NCBI RefSeq assembly: GCF_964036645.1
Contig: NZ_OZ038525.1
Span: 4,096,001 to 4,160,000, forward strand
Origin: Tenacibaculum sp. 190524A02b
Lineage (GTDB): Bacteria > Bacteroidota > Bacteroidia > Flavobacteriales > Flavobacteriaceae
Length of the DNA: 64,000 nt
Direction of reading: 5' to 3'
The notes below the pieces were generated by a model. The model saw only the letters and a list, made by a program, of their open reading frames with translations. It searched no databases and was not told the DNA's origin. Of the stretch, positions 33,673 to 41,309 are shown in pieces. A program made the position numbers and the translations under genes. Numbering within the stretch: the first letter of the stretch is position 1; every line of letters begins with the position of its first letter.

Positions 33673-35072
33673 TATAATAATTCTTTAGCAAGTAAATAAG
33701 ATGAATCAAAAAATCCAGAAGGTAAATTTTTAGACAACCTCCCGTCTTCTAATATTTTATGATTTGATATTTGACTACCTTCTTCTTTTCTTTTGAAATA
33801 ATGTATTGATACATCTTTATGAGTTAAACCATATTCTTTATTTTTTACTAATAATTGAAGCTTTCTTATAATATGCTCTGAATGTGTTTCAATAATAAAT
33901 CTACATTCTCCTCCATATTTAATGATTGTTTCAATAAACTTAGCTTGTAATTGGGGGTGTAGATGAACTTCTGGTTGTTCTATGATTATTAAATTTCCTC
34001 TTCCAATAATACCATTCATAATAATTTTAAATATTATGGGTAACTGTAAAGACAATCCATAACCTACATCCATAATATTACTCCAAAAATTTCTTATTTT
34101 GGCTTTTACTTCTACTACTGGAATATTATTAGAAGCTTCTTCAAGTTTAATTTCATTTGCAATTCCTAGAAAATTAATTGCATCATTTAATCTTTTTAAA
34201 AGTTGAACTTTGGTTTCTGGAGTTATTATTTCTTCATCATTTAATAAATTTACCATTGATTCTAAACTATCATCTCTTATTGTATTGGGATCGTCAATAA
34301 TAAAATATCTTTTAGGGCTAGAATGAATAGGATTTATATAAGTAATTCTATCCAATATGACCTCTAAATAATTTTGACTTATTAATAAAAAAGAAATAGG
34401 TAGAAACTTTATAAAAATCTCTTTATCATTAAGATTGCTTTCTTGTTTTTTTATAACTTCTAATAAAGAATCAGACTTTAAATATTTATAAAAAGATTCT
34501 TTTTCGAATTCAATAGAAGAATATTCTGTTACTTTTCCTTTTTCATTAAATAATAAATTACAAGAATCTGTTTTAAAAGTAACATTTTCATTAACAAATG
34601 ACTCTAAAGTAATTTCTCCTATATACTCATTATAAATAGTTGTAACCACACCTGAATGATGTTTTATATTTGAATCAAATTCAAATTTTAATTTAACTAC
34701 ATTGTCAATAGTAAAATTTATAAAATCTTTCACCTCTTGATCGTATTGAATTATATAATTTTCAAAAAAATCATTTATAAACTCTACATAAAACTCATGA
34801 TAATTATCAAATTCAAATTCAAAAACAATTTTTTCATCTACTTTGTTAAATGATATTAAATCTTTAAAGTTTCCAAAATCAAAATACTCGCCTTTTAAAG
34901 CTAAATTGAATGAAGTACGGTTTTTATACCCCATCATACCTTGTTTTAATAAAAGAAAGAGTTTAATAATACTACTTTTCCCTGCACTATTTTCTCCAAT
35001 CAAAATATTTATTTGAGAGAAATCAAAAGAATCACTTATTATAGATTTATAATTCTCAACACGTAATTTCAT
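33672..35072 (-). CDS. AAA15/DUF3696-type ABC ATPase
   Basis: 466 residues. Walker A INILIGENSAGKSSIIKLFL (about 22-40), a signature-like VGYGLSLQLPIIF, Walker B NLIIIEQPEVHLHPQLQAKF and the H-loop RFIIETHSEHIIRKLQLLVK. This is the OLD/RecF-like SMC-type ATPase class often used as sensor in antiphage systems. The insert between Walker A and the signature (about 60-340) is family-specific. No TOPRIM domain is fused. First gene of a two-gene operon with the 291-residue protein. Confidence 0.85.
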   Translation of the reverse strand: MKLRVENYKSIISDSFDFSQINILIGENSAGKSSIIKLFLLLKQGMMGYKNRTSFNLALKGEYFDFGNFKDLISFNKVDEKIVFEFEFDNYHEFYVEFINDFFENYIIQYDQEVKDFINFTIDNVVKLKFEFDSNIKHHSGVVTTIYNEYIGEITLESFVNENVTFKTDSCNLLFNEKGKVTEYSSIEFEKESFYKYLKSDSLLEVIKKQESNLNDKEIFIKFLPISFLLISQNYLEVILDRITYINPIHSSPKRYFIIDDPNTIRDDSLESMVNLLNDEEIITPETKVQLLKRLNDAINFLGIANEIKLEEASNNIPVVEVKAKIRNFWSNIMDVGYGLSLQLPIIFKIIMNGIIGRGNLIIIEQPEVHLHPQLQAKFIETIIKYGGECRFIIETHSEHIIRKLQLLVKNKEYGLTHKDVSIHYFKRKEEGSQISNHKILEDGRLSKNLPSGFFDSSYLLAKELL

Positions 35073-35159
35073 ATTCTTGGGTAGTTCAATATTTATACCT
35101 TACGAAAGTAAAGAATTTTCAAGTTTATTCCTATACTCATCTATTTAACACTCAAAATA

Positions 35160-35391
35160 AGTTACACTGATTAAATTTAAGTGTCTGATAATTAAATTAT
35201 TTTTGAAGTTTATAAAGATGCCTAGCGAACCATTTAGTATTGAGTTTGTTGTTGAATATTGTACGCACCACGAAAAAATTATCCATTTGGGTAATTTTAT
35301 GAATACAGTGTGCATAATAGAATCGAAAAATATACTTCGTTACAATGCAAAGTGCCAGTGGAGCTTAATCCCACTGGCACTTTAATTTAAT
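35160..35391 (+). other. structured region ending in strong terminator, upstream of HTH/RuvC-like pair
   Basis: The stretch holds hairpin potential (AAAATTATCC/GGGTAATTTT at 35277-35302; GCAC/GTGC arms around it; CGAA.. near 35323-35339). It ends in a perfect 13-bp inverted repeat AAAGTGCCAGTGG/CCACTGGCACTTT (35349-35361 / 35371-35383). A 60-codon frame (35203-35385) reads straight through the terminator stem and looks non-coding. The next start codon is 9 bp after the hairpin. Could be a short ncRNA or an attenuator leader. Confidence 0.5.
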
Positions 35392-35745
35392 ATGACACAT
35401 TCAAAAAAACTACTTAAAAATTTACGCACAGAATCTCCTCTTGATCAAAAAGACATGGCAAGGCTTCTTGATATGAAGCCAAGTAATCTTGTCCGTTATG
35501 AACATGGACACAGAAATCCTACGCCTGAATTACAACTTGTATATCATATGCTTTTCGATGTTTCATTAAGAGATCTTTTTGCTTCTATATATAAAGAAAC
35601 GGTTGATGTATTAATGATTAGAATAAAAAACCTTATAGCAGATTTAGAAATGGAAGAATCACCTAAAAGCAAGCATAAAGTATCTTTTCTAAAAGAAATT
35701 GTCAATAAAATAATCACTGATTCATCGTATGAGTCAACAACCTAA
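35392..35745 (+). CDS. XRE-family HTH regulator
   Basis: 117 residues. HTH in MTHSKKLLKNLRTESPLDQK, DMARLLDMKPSNLVRYEHGH, RNPTPELQLVYHMLF: a clear XRE/Cro domain. A helical C-terminal tail follows (VDVLMIRIKNLIADLEMEES). It overlaps the RuvC-like gene by 17 bp, so both are made together. The strong hairpin just upstream of its start suggests transcriptional attenuation. Confidence 0.8.
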   Translation: MTHSKKLLKNLRTESPLDQKDMARLLDMKPSNLVRYEHGHRNPTPELQLVYHMLFDVSLRDLFASIYKETVDVLMIRIKNLIADLEMEESPKSKHKVSFLKEIVNKIITDSSYESTT

Positions 35746-36241
35746 CAAAAGAAAAACAAGGGTTATAGTAGCATTTTTTGTACACTCAAGAGGTTTTTCA
35801 ATAGCTGTTTTTGAAGACGCATTAACCGTCCTGAATGCTTATAATGTGGTAATTCATAAATACCCTATTAAAAACAAAGTTCTTTTAAAAAAAATAAAGG
35901 AAAAGATAGATTTCTATTTACCTGAAATTGTTATTCTTGAAAACTCAAAAGGTTATGGTTCTCGAAAATCTAAAAGAGTTCAAAAAGTAATAAAACTTAT
36001 AGAAAACCATGCCTTATTAAATAATCTTAATGTGCATAAATACTCACGTAATGATATTCGATTTGTATTTAATTCTTTTCATGCACATTCTAAATATGAA
36101 ATAGCTAAAGTGATAAGTGAAAATTTAAAACAATTACCTGTTGAATTACCACAAAGAAGACTTTCTCATCAGCCAGAACACTATTCAATGGCTATTTTTG
36201 ATGCAATTTCGTTGGGTATAACGCATTATTATAAAAACTAA
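35729..36241 (+). CDS. RuvC-like RNase H-fold protein
   Basis: 170 residues. It resembles a small RuvC-like family I know from mobile elements (pattern SRGF..AVFE in strand 1, then an acidic strand, then a C-terminal FDA): RVIVAFFVHSRGFSIAVFED, LPEIVILENSKGYGSRKSKR, HYSMAIFDAISLGITHYY. The strand-1 Asp of true RuvC is replaced by Val/His, while the strand-4 Glu (near 72) and C-terminal Asp (near 159) are kept. Catalysis is therefore uncertain. It overlaps the HTH gene by 17 bp. A role in processing branched element DNA is inference. Confidence 0.65.
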   Translation: MSQQPNKRKTRVIVAFFVHSRGFSIAVFEDALTVLNAYNVVIHKYPIKNKVLLKKIKEKIDFYLPEIVILENSKGYGSRKSKRVQKVIKLIENHALLNNLNVHKYSRNDIRFVFNSFHAHSKYEIAKVISENLKQLPVELPQRRLSHQPEHYSMAIFDAISLGITHYYKN

Positions 36242-36307
36242 TATTTCCCTTTCATTACTCAATAAATTGGAGCTTATATATCTTAAGTAATTACAATTTT
36301 ATAATCA

Positions 36308-36337
36308 AAAACTGCCCGAGACTAACGGGCAGTTTTT
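36308..36337 (+). terminator. bidirectional intrinsic terminator
   Basis: AAAACTGCCCG (36308-36318) / CGGGCAGTTTT (36326-36336) between the convergent RuvC-like and endonuclease I genes. Confidence 0.9.
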
Positions 36338-36342
36338 AACCT

Positions 36343-38691
36343 TTATTTTTTTAGAAATTTCTTACTCATTAATTCATCACCGTCATTTACCTCAATAACA
36401 TAAAGACCAGTTTTTAAATCATCTAATTCAGTAGGATTAATATTAACTATTCCTGTTTTCACCGTTTGTCCAATCATATTCACTATTTTGTATGAAACAT
36501 CAGGTGCGTCATTAATACTAATATTTAATTCATTAGAAGTAACAGGATTAGGATAAACAACAAAATCTTCCTCTAAATCATTAAGATTATTATTAGTATC
36601 TAAACTATATAAATACTCAATAGAAGTAGTAACATTAGATGAAACTATATTAGCTTTAGCACTCCTTGAAAAGCTACCAGATACACCACGGATAGTAACA
36701 TTATCTATATAAACTTGATCTGCATTAGACGAAGCATCGCATTGAAACCTGAAACTACCTGAATTTACAAAATTGTAATTATTCCTATTTAACGTCACGG
36801 TAGCAGAGTAGAAATTATTATTATCAAAATCACTACCCGAAACAAAAGATTCTACTGTATCCCAACCTGAGCCATCGTTATATCGTACCCAAAAGTCCTC
36901 GCCATTTTCCATACTGTAAGCATAAAAGTTAAAAGTTACCTCAACAGAATCATAAGAACTAATATTAACTGAATTTAAAGTCATAGATGAAGCTGTACTT
37001 GAGTTATCTCTAATTCTAATAGAGTAGCTTCCCTCATACGAGCGAGACCCTGAATAACGTGCACAATCTCCACCTCCGTCAGACCAACTATCCCAACCAG
37101 ACTCAAAACTAGCCTGATTCAAAACAACGGTATCAGCAGAACTTCCACCACCACTTAAAGTACCTAAACCACTAAATGTATTTACATCAAATACATTCCA
37201 TTCAGAAATGGTATAGGTAATATTAGGGCTAGTAGTATTTCTTTGTAAGGTAACATTAGCACCAAAAGTATTTGAAGAATTAAATACACCTATAATATCA
37301 ATTAGCACATTGTTTTTAAACAAACCAATAGCATCATTACCATTAAAAGTAACAATACCATTACCAGTAGTAACATCAGCTACATTTAATATAGCTGAAG
37401 AAGCAGAACTATGTGCTATTACAAAAACATCGCCATTATTCAGTGAGCCATTTAAATTATAGGTACTTGACCAGCCACCTGAACCATTAGTCTGTTTCTT
37501 GATAGAGTAGCCAGATAAATTGATAGAGCTACCACTTGTATTTGCAATTTCTATAGCCTTATTATATGAAGACCCCTCTATGTACTCAGAAAAGAAAAGC
37601 TCTTGAGATGAACCACCTCCAAGAGTTGTAACCGATACCGTCGAGCTTGCATTCGAAACATTACCTGCTATATCTTTTGCAATAACTTTAAAAGTATAAG
37701 TAGTATTAGAACTCAAACTCGTAACCGTAAAAGTTGTAGAACCTGTAGAACCAATTTTAGTATTTCCCCTGTACACGTCATATCCAACAACTCCTACATT
37801 ATCGCTAGAAGTAGACCAAGTTAAAGTAGCAGAAGTACTACCTACATTAGAAACAATTAAGCCTTGAGGTACACTTGGAGCTTGTGTATCATTACCTGAA
37901 CCAATACCAAATCGATCTTCCGCTTGTGGACCTCCCCAAATTTGAGTAGCAAAAGCAGGATTGTCTACAAAAGGATTTCTATTTCCTTGAATACCTGAAA
38001 GTATATTATTACGTCTATCTTCAAATTGATTTACAGGGTCTTCAACATTCCACTGTAAAAACAAATTAATCATATTACTATCAGAAGAAACAGATGTTCC
38101 AGTACCAACATTTTTAGGTAAACATCGACTTCCATAACGTAAATACATATACATCATCATTCTAGCAACATCTCCTTTCCATTCATCTCCAGGATAAAAA
38201 TCACCTGAAGACTGTATACCTGAATTTCCATTTCCGTTTCCAAACTTTCTATTATTTCTTGTTGAGTTCATCTGAGAATCGCAAGGACGTAAACTGTGAG
38301 CATCAGACCCAGGTCCTGAAGTACCTAAATTAGGATTCCCTAAAGATTTGGGGTATACATGTTCGCGATTCCAAGTACCAACAGTACCGCCATTATCATT
38401 TTTATCTCTAGTTCTATCAGTCTTAAAAACTCCGTCATTATCATTATATCCATAAATTAGTAAAACCTTATTACTATTGTTCGGATCTAAATCAGATTGT
38501 TTCAAAGCATTCCACACTTCAGGTGTATAACTTAAAAAGTTTGTGTGGGTGGCAATTATTTTAGTTGCTAGTTCATTTTTTAATGAATTACCTGTTTGAG
38601 ATAGGTTTACATCATTATAATATGTTGGGATTTGTGCATATATAAATATGCTCACAAATAAACATAGTAAGGTTAGTAGTTTTCTTGTCAT
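36343..38691 (-). CDS. secreted endonuclease I with FN3, lamin-tail and T9SS sorting domains
   Basis: 782 residues. Signal peptide MTRKLLTLLCLFVSIFIYAQ. Residues about 25-260 are an endonuclease I (EndA/NucM) domain with the catalytic TWNREHVYPKSLG (His111) and SDAHSLRPCDSQMNSTRNNR. About 273-357 is a fibronectin type III domain (SVPQGLIVSNVGSTSATLTW). About 362-500 is a lamin-tail domain (SEYIEGSSYNKAIEIAN). About 525-665 is a MAM/jelly-roll-like module (YIDNVTIRGV). The last ~75 residues are the type IX sorting domain (FVVYPNPVTSNELNIS, LKTGLYVIEVND). Extracellular DNase of Flavobacteriaceae, probably for DNA scavenging or biofilm. It sits between defence-like modules as cargo. Confidence 0.9.
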   Translation of the reverse strand: MTRKLLTLLCLFVSIFIYAQIPTYYNDVNLSQTGNSLKNELATKIIATHTNFLSYTPEVWNALKQSDLDPNNSNKVLLIYGYNDNDGVFKTDRTRDKNDNGGTVGTWNREHVYPKSLGNPNLGTSGPGSDAHSLRPCDSQMNSTRNNRKFGNGNGNSGIQSSGDFYPGDEWKGDVARMMMYMYLRYGSRCLPKNVGTGTSVSSDSNMINLFLQWNVEDPVNQFEDRRNNILSGIQGNRNPFVDNPAFATQIWGGPQAEDRFGIGSGNDTQAPSVPQGLIVSNVGSTSATLTWSTSSDNVGVVGYDVYRGNTKIGSTGSTTFTVTSLSSNTTYTFKVIAKDIAGNVSNASSTVSVTTLGGGSSQELFFSEYIEGSSYNKAIEIANTSGSSINLSGYSIKKQTNGSGGWSSTYNLNGSLNNGDVFVIAHSSASSAILNVADVTTGNGIVTFNGNDAIGLFKNNVLIDIIGVFNSSNTFGANVTLQRNTTSPNITYTISEWNVFDVNTFSGLGTLSGGGSSADTVVLNQASFESGWDSWSDGGGDCARYSGSRSYEGSYSIRIRDNSSTASSMTLNSVNISSYDSVEVTFNFYAYSMENGEDFWVRYNDGSGWDTVESFVSGSDFDNNNFYSATVTLNRNNYNFVNSGSFRFQCDASSNADQVYIDNVTIRGVSGSFSRSAKANIVSSNVTTSIEYLYSLDTNNNLNDLEEDFVVYPNPVTSNELNISINDAPDVSYKIVNMIGQTVKTGIVNINPTELDDLKTGLYVIEVNDGDELMSKKFLKK

Positions 38692-38933
38692 AAAGTAGTA
38701 AATTATTATTGTTAAAAATCAGTAACAAAAATAGATTCACTGACTAAATGAGAATTAATATAGGTATTAACTTAGTCTTTCTTTAATGTTAACTTTATAT
38801 ATAACATTACAATATATAGCACTCGAAGTACGGTTAAACATCATATAATTCACTATTTATCATAAAAGAGAGCGATATTGTTGTTGACTTAAGAGAATAA
38901 ATTTATTCGAAATAATAGACAACACAAATAAAA

Positions 38934-38962
38934 AAAGGACAGACCCAAACTGTCCTTTTTAT
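38934..38962 (-). terminator. terminator of the nuclease/NA37/metallopeptidase operon
   Basis: AAAGGACAG / CTGTCCTTT arms (about 38935-38943 and 38950-38958) with flanking A- and T-runs, directly at the stop codon of the metallopeptidase gene. The preceding 38700-38930 gap shows only AT-rich sequence. Confidence 0.85.
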
Positions 38963-39966
38963 TGATTAGCATGCCTAATATTCCATTTACTTGTAGCCGT
39001 AATTTCTAACTCATTATTTGCATCTACTATTTCTGATAAGTATGTGATTGCTTCTATCCTATTATCAATCATAGTTTGTCTATAATTGCTAACCAACGGT
39101 GCTTCAAAGAAGAAATCTTGAAGTTCTTCCGCTATTTCCATTGCGTAAATAAACATATTTCCTTGATTAATCGTGAAACCACTGTTTCTCGAGTCAAGTG
39201 AATTATTACAATAGTGAGTTAAAACCATCAATAAATTTGTTATTCTGAGGGCAGGGTGTGGATGTGTAGATTCTCTCAAATAAAATTCACAAGAGTTACC
39301 TGGAAAAGAAATTAAATAAAGAAATATAGATATTGAAAATAAAACGACCAAACCTTCCAACTGTTCTTGAGAAAAATTCTCACCAAAAAGACGATCACAA
39401 TATTGGAATATATGAGTCCCCAAACATAAGGCACTAAATGTATCTGCGTCTATTTCCAGCAAATGTCTATTAAAATCATAATTTACATTACCATTAGGAT
39501 TCTCTCTTAACGTATCTAATAATAAATCAGAATTCTGAATTAGATGCCCCATTTCATGATAAAAAGTAAAATGACAACAAGCTTGATATAATAATCTATT
39601 AATCGGTATATCAAGATAGGGTGACAATATTCTGAACAAATTAATATCTGTTTCTTCAACCAATGCACTATTGGTTTTTAATCGATCAATTAACCAATTA
39701 ATAGTACCCATGTTAATTGAAACTAAGTAGACATCATTTAACGTTTTTGTTGCAGCTGCATTAAGAGAGAAGTCATTCTTGAAAAATAAATAAGCTGGTT
39801 CAATACCAAAATCATTATTGTGCAATAATGCCTCTTGATAAAATGAAAAAATATTTAGATACTCTTCAAGGTTAGGAGAAAATTCAGGGTTAAATATCTC
39901 AGCCTCTGAAACTCCAATTTCTTGAACTAATTGATTTATGTGTTCTGTATAATTTTGAATTGTCAT
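38959..39966 (-). CDS. HExxH metallopeptidase-like protein, last gene of candidate defence operon
   Basis: 335 residues, cytoplasmic. Zincin signature HEMGH at residues 137-141 inside HFTFYHEMGHLIQNS, with a plausible third ligand E171 in LLEIDADTFSALCLG. A later STHPHPALRITNLL resembles the 'HP....R' element of M48-type and phage-exclusion Lit-type (U49) peptidases. A hydrophobic stretch near 209-225 (VLFSISIFLYLISF) may be buried or membrane-associated. It follows the 71-residue gene by 14 bp. In other systems (Lit, CapP) such peptidases cleave a host or regulator protein upon infection. A similar effector or regulatory role here is inference. Confidence 0.7.
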   Translation of the reverse strand: MTIQNYTEHINQLVQEIGVSEAEIFNPEFSPNLEEYLNIFSFYQEALLHNNDFGIEPAYLFFKNDFSLNAAATKTLNDVYLVSINMGTINWLIDRLKTNSALVEETDINLFRILSPYLDIPINRLLYQACCHFTFYHEMGHLIQNSDLLLDTLRENPNGNVNYDFNRHLLEIDADTFSALCLGTHIFQYCDRLFGENFSQEQLEGLVVLFSISIFLYLISFPGNSCEFYLRESTHPHPALRITNLLMVLTHYCNNSLDSRNSGFTINQGNMFIYAMEIAEELQDFFFEAPLVSNYRQTMIDNRIEAITYLSEIVDANNELEITATSKWNIRHANQ

Positions 39967-39980
39967 ATTGAAAAGTCTAA

Positions 39981-40196
39981 CTACTGATTTTTTGTTTTTA
40001 AGGTCGATTTTATTCTTTCAACAATTAGCTTCTCCTTGCTTTCATTTATCTTTTTAATTCTTATCTCTTCAGAGTCATTGTGCGTAAAACGAATAAAAAT
40101 TGAATTATTGTTATTAGCCCTATCAATTACCTGGAAGTAATCCTTACCCATTCTATGAAGTTCGATAAAACTATCATTACTTGATTGATTATTCAT
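39981..40196 (-). CDS. small hypothetical protein of candidate defence operon
   Basis: 71 residues, soluble, beta-rich N-terminus (SFIELHRMGKDYFQVIDRAN) and a basic helical end (KKINESKEKLIVERIKSTLK). No HTH motif evident. It lies 63 bp after the NA37-like gene and 14 bp before the metallopeptidase gene, in the same direction. Its position next to a peptidase would suit an inhibitor, substrate or adaptor of it (inference only). Confidence 0.55.
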   Translation of the reverse strand: MNNQSSNDSFIELHRMGKDYFQVIDRANNNNSIFIRFTHNDSEEIRIKKINESKEKLIVERIKSTLKTKNQ

Positions 40197-40259
40197 TGTA
40201 TAATTATTTTTTTTAATTTCAGGTAAATACTTCGGGTGGACTACCTAATAAATTTAGTA

Positions 40260-41309
40260 CTACCTTTCATTCTCATAATATATCTTATAATATTTCCTCC
40301 CGTCAGTTTCAACACCTTTCTCAATTTTACTTTTATCACCATGAATGTAAACATGGAAGTTTTTATCAAGCTTTAGTATACTTTTAAAAGCTCTAGCTTG
40401 TTTTTTTACAGCATTTTCTGAAATTTTAAACTTTTCAGGTAACTTATCATTCTCACAATTATCTTGTTTATTATTAAAATCCCTAAAAGATTCTATAATA
40501 CTATCATCTTCAAAAACTATTTCCTCAAATTCATCTTTTTTATATTCTTCATGCTTTTTAAAATAAGTAACAGAACGATTTAAAAAATCAATTTGATCAG
40601 TCTTATTAACCTCAAAATCTTGAACTAACTGCTCTGTTATAAATTTTTTTGTTAAGCCCAAGAATTTGTTAGTTTGATGAAATTCATTTTTTAAAGAGGT
40701 TAAGTTTAAAAATTCGTTGATCCAATATTTAGCTTCTTCTTTTTTATTTGTAGTACCTATAGATGATATTACATATCCATTTTTTTTATTTTTATTTAAA
40801 ATAATACACCCCTTGTCTATTTTTTTGATATCTATACCTTTTTCATCTAAAATATTTATGCCTTGAGGTTCTTTTTTTATTTTTAAAAAAGTATCTTTAT
40901 TTTCAGATTTAAATAACCCTATCCCATCATAGTACTCTTTCTTGTATGATATATTTTTAACTAACACTACACATAGTTCTCCTGTCTTTATATTAGGATA
41001 TAAACTAGAATTATATAAGTGTTTAGAAATATTTATAGATTCTTGCCTCATTTTAGAATGATTATCAAAAATATTACTAACATATACAAATACTTCGTTC
41101 ATGTAAATATCTACCTCATGATAAAACTGATACAAGGATTCATTACCTTGAAATGAAGAAAAAAAGTAAGTGTTAAGTGCATATTTTAAATTATCATTGT
41201 TCTCTATATTTACACCATTATCATGAATGATTACTCCATCATTTCTAAATTTATTACCAACTTCATGAATATATAAATCTTCTATTACAGCTTCAGCAAA
41301 TGAAATCAT
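40260..41309 (-). CDS. NA37/YejK-like nucleoid-associated protein
   Basis: 349 residues. The pattern of the 37-kDa nucleoid-associated protein family (NdpA/YejK) is visible: an N-terminal EAVIEDLYIHEVGNKFRNDG, a helix with FYHEVDIYMNEVFVYVSNIF, then ISKHLYNSSLYPNIKTGELC, VVLVKN and YYDGIGLFKSENKDTFLKI, a DKGCIILN strand and a long C-terminal region ending in GRKYYKIYYENER. NA37 homologues are known from defence islands as companions of nucleases or ATPases. It overlaps the upstream nuclease gene by 4 bp (ATGA type). Likely binds DNA or nucleoprotein; role here unknown. Confidence 0.7.
   Translation of the reverse strand: MISFAEAVIEDLYIHEVGNKFRNDGVIIHDNGVNIENNDNLKYALNTYFFSSFQGNESLYQFYHEVDIYMNEVFVYVSNIFDNHSKMRQESINISKHLYNSSLYPNIKTGELCVVLVKNISYKKEYYDGIGLFKSENKDTFLKIKKEPQGINILDEKGIDIKKIDKGCIILNKNKKNGYVISSIGTTNKKEEAKYWINEFLNLTSLKNEFHQTNKFLGLTKKFITEQLVQDFEVNKTDQIDFLNRSVTYFKKHEEYKKDEFEEIVFEDDSIIESFRDFNNKQDNCENDKLPEKFKISENAVKKQARAFKSILKLDKNFHVYIHGDKSKIEKGVETDGRKYYKIYYENER

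Noticed and set aside
35203..35385. 60-codon open frame before the HTH gene
   Set aside because: Its last codons are formed by the terminator stem and its composition is not protein-like; treated as a leader/RNA region.
35392..36241. IS110-type or TnpB-type transposon
   Set aside because: The RuvC-like protein is only 170 residues, lacks a transposase C-terminal domain and a zinc finger, and no element ends are visible.
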